Below, in pieces: positions 57,731-64,000 of a DNA stretch of 64,000 nucleotides. The first letter of the stretch is position 1. Each line of letters starts with the position of its first letter. A program made the translations under genes and the position numbers. The stretch lies in the NCBI GenBank assembly GCA_964620045.1, contig CAZUJL010000002.1, positions 124,001 to 188,000 on the forward strand. Reading direction: 5' to 3'. The stretch comes from VFKU01 sp964620045. GTDB taxonomy: Bacteria > Hydrogenedentota > Hydrogenedentia > Hydrogenedentales > GCA-2746185. Under the pieces are notes generated by a model that saw only the letters and a program-made list of their open reading frames with translations, was not told where the DNA came from and did not search any database.

Positions 57731-59776
57731 TCAGGCGTCTGGATAGATCGAGTGATACGTGACGTAATTCGCGAGCACGCGCTTGACGTAGTTGCGTGTC
57801 TCGACGAACGGAATAAACTCGATGAATTCCGAGAAGGTCGCACCCTTGAACTGCTTCTGCCATTTGTCGCAGTTGCCCGGCCCGCCGTTGTACGCCGCAA
57901 GCGCGTAGACCATGTTGCCGTCGTAGCGGTCGAGCATCATCTTCAAGTAGTGCGCGCCGAGTCGCAACGACGATCGCGGATCGGCGAGCTTGGTCGCGTC
58001 AGACGCGGGCACGCGTTCGTCCGTTTTCACCAGCCACTTCGCCGTGTCCGGCATGAGCTGCATCACGCCTGTTGCGCCCGCGATCGAGGTCAGCCCCGGG
58101 CGATACGTGCTTTCCTGCCGCGCAATGGACAGCACCAGGTACGGGTCCACACCGACTTCGCGCGCCAGCGGCGAGACTTGATCCCAATACGCGCGCGGAA
58201 ACCGGATGCGCAGACGCGTAAGGGTTTGCGAGCCATCCGAGCTTTCGCCGAACGCGCTCGTGGACGCGAACTGCATCGCCGAATACGCCGTCGCCCCGGC
58301 CTCGCCCATCGCAAGGTACATGGTATCGGGCGTGGGGTCGGTCTTTAAGGTTTGACCGATCGCCAGCGCTTCCCATTCCGCTTCTGGGTATCCGCGCGCC
58401 GAAAAATACGCGAGCCGCACGAAGCGTTCGTCGTCCTTGAAATGCTCCAGCGCCGCTTCCGGCTTGTCCGGGTCGAGCTTGATCGGGCGCAGGATCGATT
58501 CGTTCGGCGTGATCGGCAGCGGCTTTTCTTTTTTGGCGTCTTTATCGCCCAGTTGCGCCAGCAATTCCGCCGCGCGGTGGCCGTAGTAGTTCGACACGCC
58601 GTTGTCGGCCGCCGATTTGAACCGCGCCATCACCAGTTCGCGGTCCGCGCCCGCTTCGTATAACAACGCGCCCGACCAGTACGCCGCTTCAACCCCAGGC
58701 TCGCCTTTTGGGTATTTCTCGACCAGCGTATTAAACCGCTCAATGGCCTCGCGCGCGCGCCCCTGCGTGCGATAGGCATTCGCCGCGCTCAGCATGACCG
58801 TCTGCGCTTCGCGGGGATCGGATGTGCGATCGACCACCGCCGTGTAGTGCGCTTCCGCCTGCTCCGGTTGCGCTTCACGCGCATACGCACCGGCCAACGA
58901 TTTATGCCCCGCAATCGTCTGCGACGAGCTCGGCTCCAGCGCGATCAGCCGCAGCATCGCGCGTTCCGCTTCGCCGAACTGCTTCATGCGGACGTGGTGA
59001 TTCACAATGTCCAGCAACGCGTCGCGCCCGATCTCATCGGCCGCCGGATCGGTGCCCAGCGTCCACAGGCGCTCGAGCCCTTGGCCGTTGCGGCCTTGCG
59101 CGATATCCAGCCGTCCCTGCGCGCGATCGCGCAGACGTTGCAGCGAGGCGTCGTCGCCCGTGAATGGCGGGATCGAATCGAGCACCGGTCCCACTTCGTT
59201 TGAAGCGCCGGAATTGATCAGGTAAATCGCCGCAGTCAGGCGGTCGTTCGGCGCCGGAGCCTTCGCCAGAATCCGCGCGGCTTCGAGGCGCTTCTTGCCC
59301 CACAACGAGGCCGTCGCCGTTTGGCGAAAGAAAGCCACCGCTTCCGCTTCGTGGCCGGGGAAGGCGAGGGCGTTTTCCGCCGCTTCCCACCGGACATCTT
59401 CCATCCACCACAGGTCCGCCGGCGCGGCATGCGCCCGACTGAATAGCGCCGCGGCTTCGGCGCGCTCGTTCTGTCGAATATGCAGCAGCGCGCGCTCGTG
59501 CGCGGCATAGGGTATCCAGGAATCCGCCCCGTCGGCGGCGAGTATTTCGTCCAGCGCGGCGGCCCCACCGGCGAGGTCCCCGGCGATCGCGCGGCAGACG
59601 GCCGCGCGCACGCGGGCATAGGGCGCCAGCGGGCCGGCGGTCTCCGCCGCCGCGGCATAGGCATTGGCGGCGTCCGCGTATCGGGCGGACGCTTCCGCCG
59701 TGTGCCCTTGCTCATACTGGTCACCGCCGGGCACAGCGCCTGCCAACACCAAAAGCACACTGCAGACTATCAGCAT
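57731..59776 (-). CDS. Slt-type soluble lytic transglycosylase
   Basis: 681 aa. Signal peptide (MLIVCSVLLVLAGAVPGG), a long alpha-superhelix of TPR-like repeats (about 25-480, e.g. EQAEAHYTAVVDRTSDPREAQ), then the lysozyme-like domain (about 520-665) with catalytic Glu in ARQESTYRPG, GVMQLMPDTAKWL and ALAAYNGGPGNC. It cleaves peptidoglycan glycan strands to 1,6-anhydromuropeptides in the periplasm. Helical Slt proteins are involved in turnover and quality control of nascent murein. Stop shares the border with queA. Confidence 0.93.
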   Translation of the reverse strand: MLIVCSVLLVLAGAVPGGDQYEQGHTAEASARYADAANAYAAAAETAGPLAPYARVRAAVCRAIAGDLAGGAAALDEILAADGADSWIPYAAHERALLHIRQNERAEAAALFSRAHAAPADLWWMEDVRWEAAENALAFPGHEAEAVAFFRQTATASLWGKKRLEAARILAKAPAPNDRLTAAIYLINSGASNEVGPVLDSIPPFTGDDASLQRLRDRAQGRLDIAQGRNGQGLERLWTLGTDPAADEIGRDALLDIVNHHVRMKQFGEAERAMLRLIALEPSSSQTIAGHKSLAGAYAREAQPEQAEAHYTAVVDRTSDPREAQTVMLSAANAYRTQGRAREAIERFNTLVEKYPKGEPGVEAAYWSGALLYEAGADRELVMARFKSAADNGVSNYYGHRAAELLAQLGDKDAKKEKPLPITPNESILRPIKLDPDKPEAALEHFKDDERFVRLAYFSARGYPEAEWEALAIGQTLKTDPTPDTMYLAMGEAGATAYSAMQFASTSAFGESSDGSQTLTRLRIRFPRAYWDQVSPLAREVGVDPYLVLSIARQESTYRPGLTSIAGATGVMQLMPDTAKWLVKTDERVPASDATKLADPRSSLRLGAHYLKMMLDRYDGNMVYALAAYNGGPGNCDKWQKQFKGATFSEFIEFIPFVETRNYVKRVLANYVTYHSIYPDA

Positions 59777-59986
59777 GTTGTGAACACGGGCTCCCCAAAT
59801 AAGAGTCGGAAGTCTAACATTCGGCGTGCGGACCGATCATCCTTCGCCGCAATCCCCGCATATCAAAGTCACATCGTCCGTTAATCCTTCCGCGCGCGCA
59901 ACAGTTGCACGAAACCTCGGCCCATAATCGTGTAAGATACAGCCCTCGGCCCACGGCCGAGTTCCTGCGCGGGGGCGCATCAAGGC

Positions 59987-61141
59987 ATGCGGATCGTTCA
60001 CACCGGCGACGTTCATCTCGATATGTGTTTCAGCGGGCTGGGTCTGCCCGCCGGGTTTGGCAATCGCCGTCGACAAAGTTTGCGCGATGTATTTCGTCGC
60101 ATCGTGCAACGCGCGGGCGAGTGGCCCGCCGATGCTCTGCTGATCGCGGGCGATCTGTTTGAATCCGATCGCGTGAGCCGCGACACCATCACGTTCATCA
60201 TCAACGAATTGCGCGCGATCGATCACGTGCCCGTGTTCATCTCGCCGGGCAACCACGATCCCTTCGTGCCCGCCTCGCCCTACGCGACGGAAAACTGGCC
60301 GAAGAATGTCCATGTGTTCCGCGCACCTGCCTGGGAAAGCGTGCGGCTGCACGGCGGCGCGCTCACCGTGCACGGCTACGCTTTCGACGGGCCCGACATC
60401 TCGAAAAATCCCTTCGGCAAACTGACGATTCCCAACGAAGGCCGCGATGGAATTCACATCGCCGTCGCCCACGGTTCGGAGCGCGGCCATCAGCCGCCGG
60501 AGAAAAAGTCCTACTGTGCCTTCGACGCAAAGGCCGCGGCAGTTCCCGGCCTGCGTTATCTTGCACTGGGCCATTTCCACGGCGTCACCGAAATCGAAGG
60601 CGACTTCGCAACAAAGATGTGGTACTCCGGCGCGCCGGAAGGCCACAGCCTGCGCGAGACGGGCATGCACCACTATCTCGAAATTGAGATCGACGACAAG
60701 GGCGTCGAAGTCACGCCCGTGCCGTCCTCGCGCGTCATTTACACCGTGCGCCGCATCGTGTGCGACGACTTTGAGACCGCGCAGGACGTGATCGACTCGA
60801 TCCGCGCGATCGCACGCGAAGAAGAAGCCCGCCAGGTCGCGCGGGTCGTGCTGGCGGGCGGTCTGGACGCTTCTATTCACAGCGAACTGGGCTTGGTGTA
60901 CGACGCGGCCGCGCTGGAATTCGAGCACTTGTATTTACTCGATCGCACCGCGCCGCTGGAAGACTTCGACGCGCTCGGCCGCGACGACACGAGCCTCGGC
61001 TCCTTCGTGCGGCGGCTCAACGCGGAACTTGCAGCCGCGAGCGAAGATGCACAGCGGCAGAAACTGGTGCGCGCGCGCGAAATTGGCGTCGCTGCCTTTC
61101 GCCGGCGCGAAATGGAAATCCACGGGCTCGAGCGGGGATAG
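59987..61141 (+). CDS. SbcD/YhaO-like DNA repair metallophosphoesterase
   Basis: 384 aa. Metal motifs of the Mre11/SbcD nuclease group: TGDVHLDMCFSG, AGDLFESDRVS, SPGNHDPF, VAHGSER and LGHFHGV, followed by a cap domain (about 245-330). The C-terminal ~130 residues are helical and would contact an ATPase partner. The next gene, six bases downstream, encodes such a Rad50/SbcC/YhaN-type ATPase, so the two should form an ATP-driven nuclease. The ATG at 59987 is chosen as it gives MRIVHTGDVH; AAGG just before it is a weak ribosome-binding site. Confidence 0.9.
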   Translation: MRIVHTGDVHLDMCFSGLGLPAGFGNRRRQSLRDVFRRIVQRAGEWPADALLIAGDLFESDRVSRDTITFIINELRAIDHVPVFISPGNHDPFVPASPYATENWPKNVHVFRAPAWESVRLHGGALTVHGYAFDGPDISKNPFGKLTIPNEGRDGIHIAVAHGSERGHQPPEKKSYCAFDAKAAAVPGLRYLALGHFHGVTEIEGDFATKMWYSGAPEGHSLRETGMHHYLEIEIDDKGVEVTPVPSSRVIYTVRRIVCDDFETAQDVIDSIRAIAREEEARQVARVVLAGGLDASIHSELGLVYDAAALEFEHLYLLDRTAPLEDFDALGRDDTSLGSFVRRLNAELAAASEDAQRQKLVRAREIGVAAFRRREMEIHGLERG

Positions 61142-61146
61142 GGAAC

Positions 61147-64000
61147 GTGCGGTTCACGAAATTTTCGATAGACGGCTTCGGGCGGTTCTCCAACACCGAC
61201 CTCGATATCGCGCCGCGCCTGCACATCTTCGCCGGGCCGAACGAACGCGGAAAGTCGACGTTGCGCCATTTCATCTCCGACATGCTCTATGGCCAGAAGA
61301 AGAGTACGACGCGCCGCGTGTACGAGGACAGCAACGAGTTGCGCACGCCGTGGGAAGGCAACGGCGCGTACGGTGGCCGTCTCGTGTACACCCTCGATTC
61401 CGGTCAGGAAATTGAAGTCGGCCGCAGTTTTGAGGCGGAAAAAGAATTCATCAAGATCTTCGACCGCACGAACGCGAAAGATGTCACGGACGCCTTCCCG
61501 CTACTGAAAAACCGCGAGTCGACCTTCGCCGAAGAGCACCTCAAAATGGCGAAGTCCGTGTTTCTCGGTGTGGCGACCATCTCGCACGTGTCCTTGTCCG
61601 ATCTCGGCGATCGCCAGGCGCTGATGCACATTCGCGAAAAACTGTTGTCGCTCACCGACTCCGCCGAAGAAGACCAGTCCGCCGAAAAAGCCATCCGCTG
61701 GTTGAAGGATCGCATTTCCGTGATCGGCGATGCTCAGGCACGCACGCGCCCCCTGCCCACCATGCGCCAGCGCTTGACGGATCTGCAGGCGGAGCACCAG
61801 GAAGTCTACGAGCTTTCTCGTGAAGTCGCGGCCTATGAGAAACAGCGTGCCGTCGTGCTCGATGAAATCGGCGCGCTGCTTAACCGCAAGCACACGCTCG
61901 AGCGACAGCTCGCCTCGCGCAGCCGCGCCGAGCGCGCCGACATGGTCCGCCGCGCCGAAGCGCTGCAAACGCGCATCGAGCAACTTGAGCGCGATTGTTT
62001 CGCGCTGAGCGCCGCGCGGGAGTTCCCGCTGGACCGCGTCGCGGAAGTCCAGCGGCTCGCCGCGCTACTGGAAAGCGCGGAGGCAAAACTGCTCGATACC
62101 TCCGGCCGCCTCGGCGCGCTGGTGCATGAGCGCGACGATGCCGAGACCAAACTGAAGGCGCAGGGCATCGAGCTCATGCAGGAAGCCGATCCTGATTTCG
62201 AAGCCAAACTCGCCGAGATCGACAAGAGCATTGGCGTGCTCATCGGCCGCATCGAACATCTTGAACAGACCACCGCGCGCGCCGCCGGCATTCTTGATGA
62301 AGCCGAAGGCGTGCTAAAGAAGCTGCCTGATTTCAGCCAGATAAAAACCGATCCCGTGCAGCATTTCACGTCGCTTACGGGCGCCTTCGAGCAGGCGCGC
62401 CGAGCGCTGGAAGACGAAGAACGCCGCCTCGAAGCCGTGACGCAGCGCGCAACCGAACAGGAAACCGCGCTCAATACGGCGCGCGCGATCTTCGCCGAAC
62501 GCCCCGACTTTGCGTCCGAAGTACGAGAGTATGAAGTCGCGCAGCGCGATTCGTCGTCCTTGGATCTTGAGCGCCAGCGCCGCCGCTCCGGCGTGCTGCA
62601 GGAAGCCGAAGACCTCGCCGCGAAATTCCCCGCCTTCGCGATTATGACGGCCGCGAGCCTCGTGTTTGCCGTCGTGCTGGGTTTCGTCGCCGCGCTCACC
62701 GGCAACCGCGGAATCTACATTCCGTCGCTCTTTCTTTGCGCAATGGTCGCGTTCTTTTTCTCCACCTCGATGGTGAATCGTCGCCACACGCGGCGCGTGC
62801 GCGTCACACTCGCGGAGCTCGACGCGGAGGACGCCGCCAAACTCAACAGCCATTCCGCGTTCGACAGCCTGATGTCGCAGGCCGGCTGCGCTTCGTTGCG
62901 CGAACTCGAAGCGAGCTACGATCGCTTCCGCGAAGGCGAACAGTCGTTGTCGCAGATGCGCGAGCGCATTACCGAACAGACGACGGCGGTGGAAGACGCG
63001 CGCGCCAGGTTCACCGCCGCCGACAAAGCGCTGCGCGATGCGCTGCACACCGCGCGCGAAAAACTCAGCGGGCCGACCGACGCCGAGGCCTGCCTGGGCC
63101 GCGTGCTCACGCGTTACCAGGAATACCGCGAAGCGAAGCGCCGCCTCGGTGAAGCGCGCGAGGCCCGCGACCGCTCGCAGAAGGAACTGGAAGTCCTGCG
63201 GCAGAAACTCACCGCGCTGCGCCAGCAGGACCTCGACCTGTCGCTGAAAGTGCGCGACTTCATGCGCGCCAACCATTTCCCCGAAGAAAAGCAGCACGAC
63301 AGTGCGCTCAAGGCCCTGCGCAACTACCGCATCCGCAGCGCGCAGATGCGGCAGAAGCAGGGCGAGATCGACGTTGTGCGCGGGCAGGTCACCGTGTTGC
63401 GCCGCGAACACGACGCCGCGCAGAGTGAACGGGATCGCCTGAAGGAACAGGTGGCCGCGGAACTCGCGCCGGCCGGCGTCGATAGTATCGAAGCTTACCT
63501 CGCAAAAGCCGATCAGGGCCGCCGGTATCAGGAGCTTTGGCGCGAACGCTCCGCGCTGGGCGAGCAGTCGGCCGCGATTCTTGGCGGCAACGACCTTGCC
63601 CGCTTGCGCGAGGAAATGGCGCGCGACACGGCCACTGCCGAAGTGCCCGTGCCCGAAGGCACCGTTGAAACCATGAAGCTGGAACTTGAGCGCGCCGCCG
63701 AAGCGCTCGAATCCAAGCGCAAGGAAAACCACGCGCTCGAATTGATGATCACCGACAAAACGGCGGGCCATCGCTCGTTGAATGAAGTGGACGAGGAACG
63801 CGCGGCCACGGAACAGCGCGTCGCCGAGCTGGAGCTGGAGATTAAGTCCGCAAGCTACGCGATGTCGCTGATCGAGGAAGTCACGCGCGAGCGCCACACG
63901 CTTATCGCGCCGAAACTCGCGCAGCTTGCGAGCGGTTTCTTGCGCCAGATCACGGGCGGCGTGTACAGCGAACTGCTCGTCGATCGCGACATGCAGATCA
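61147..64000 (+). CDS. SbcC/Rad50/YhaN-like AAA ATPase with membrane hairpin, 3' truncated
   Basis: At least 951 codons, open to the window end. GTG 61147 is chosen (GGGGATAGGG upstream; RFTKFSIDGFGRFSNTDLDI start). Walker A is FAGPNERGKST near residues 34-44. Long coiled coils cover about 200-480 and 560-900; between them two hydrophobic helices, about 499-517 (IMTAASLVFAVVLGFVAAL) and 523-542, form a hairpin in place of a zinc hook. The C-terminal ATPase half begins (LAQLASGFLRQITGG) but its signature and Walker B lie beyond the window. It is the expected partner of the preceding nuclease, apparently anchored in the membrane. Confidence 0.9.
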   Translation, partial: MRFTKFSIDGFGRFSNTDLDIAPRLHIFAGPNERGKSTLRHFISDMLYGQKKSTTRRVYEDSNELRTPWEGNGAYGGRLVYTLDSGQEIEVGRSFEAEKEFIKIFDRTNAKDVTDAFPLLKNRESTFAEEHLKMAKSVFLGVATISHVSLSDLGDRQALMHIREKLLSLTDSAEEDQSAEKAIRWLKDRISVIGDAQARTRPLPTMRQRLTDLQAEHQEVYELSREVAAYEKQRAVVLDEIGALLNRKHTLERQLASRSRAERADMVRRAEALQTRIEQLERDCFALSAAREFPLDRVAEVQRLAALLESAEAKLLDTSGRLGALVHERDDAETKLKAQGIELMQEADPDFEAKLAEIDKSIGVLIGRIEHLEQTTARAAGILDEAEGVLKKLPDFSQIKTDPVQHFTSLTGAFEQARRALEDEERRLEAVTQRATEQETALNTARAIFAERPDFASEVREYEVAQRDSSSLDLERQRRRSGVLQEAEDLAAKFPAFAIMTAASLVFAVVLGFVAALTGNRGIYIPSLFLCAMVAFFFSTSMVNRRHTRRVRVTLAELDAEDAAKLNSHSAFDSLMSQAGCASLRELEASYDRFREGEQSLSQMRERITEQTTAVEDARARFTAADKALRDALHTAREKLSGPTDAEACLGRVLTRYQEYREAKRRLGEAREARDRSQKELEVLRQKLTALRQQDLDLSLKVRDFMRANHFPEEKQHDSALKALRNYRIRSAQMRQKQGEIDVVRGQVTVLRREHDAAQSERDRLKEQVAAELAPAGVDSIEAYLAKADQGRRYQELWRERSALGEQSAAILGGNDLARLREEMARDTATAEVPVPEGTVETMKLELERAAEALESKRKENHALELMITDKTAGHRSLNEVDEERAATEQRVAELELEIKSASYAMSLIEEVTRERHTLIAPKLAQLASGFLRQITGGVYSELLVDRDMQI

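Overview
The window is about 64 kb of high-GC bacterial chromosome, densely coded on both strands, with no gap over 300 bases and no tRNA, rRNA, CRISPR array or insertion sequence that I could recognise. The gene set fits a Gram-negative, environmental, probably free-living bacterium: MsbA-type ABC exporter, periplasmic quinoprotein, lipoproteins, soluble lytic transglycosylase, RND/MMPL exporter and type II secretion/pilus parts. The long prepilin-like protein with the ARAREAARRASC...NLKQIGLALKMY signature, the LexA operator unlike the proteobacterial one, and the type-3 prolyl-tRNA synthetase suggest a lineage near Planctomycetota/Hydrogenedentota/Sumerlaeota rather than a proteobacterium. 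That placement is inference.

Layout. 1-13 kb: end of comM; two large direct-repeat paralogues (zinc ribbon + class III nucleotidyl cyclase + STAND-like ATPase + TPR) flanking a degenerate SAM-hydrolase relative and a divergent sigma-54 activator / PfpI pair; then a pectinacetylesterase-like lipoprotein and a lone cyclic-nucleotide-binding domain. 13-17 kb: metallophosphoesterase, a DUF4198 / PepSY membrane group probably involved in metal handling (two of its promoters share an element), and a SnoaL-like secreted protein. 17-26 kb: extracytoplasmic genes, namely two 548-aa BNR-like surface proteins, a PQQ dehydrogenase, a sulfatase-like lipoprotein that has lost its active site, and an arylsulfotransferase. 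26-36 kb: PAS-GAF-degenerate GGDEF protein, RNA m5U methyltransferase, spermidine-synthase-like membrane fusion, orphan FlgM-like protein, lexA with a readable promoter and operator, Cu/Zn superoxide dismutase without its disulfide, M61-like peptidase and ABC exporter.

36-49 kb: a multi-hairpin intergenic region, proS, a GT-C glycosyltransferase, a SpoU methylase, an overlapping pilC - parvulin - argS run, a REP-like inverted repeat that supplies the stop codon of a small CbiX, fumC, and an orphan nqrA-apbE pair. 49-57 kb: TPR and RND proteins, prepilin, serB with an Hsp70-like ATPase, XRE and Rrf2 regulators. 56.6-64 kb: queA preceded by a diverged duplicate of its own first 13 codons, an Slt-type transglycosylase, and an SbcD/YhaO-like nuclease with an SbcC/YhaN-like ATPase that carries a membrane hairpin and runs off the end.

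A recurring theme is enzyme families whose catalytic residues have been replaced (DUF62, sulfatase, GGDEF, ApbE, and possibly the cyclases). Several genes also lack a Shine-Dalgarno sequence and have promoter-like hexamers almost touching the start codon, which suggests leaderless transcripts.
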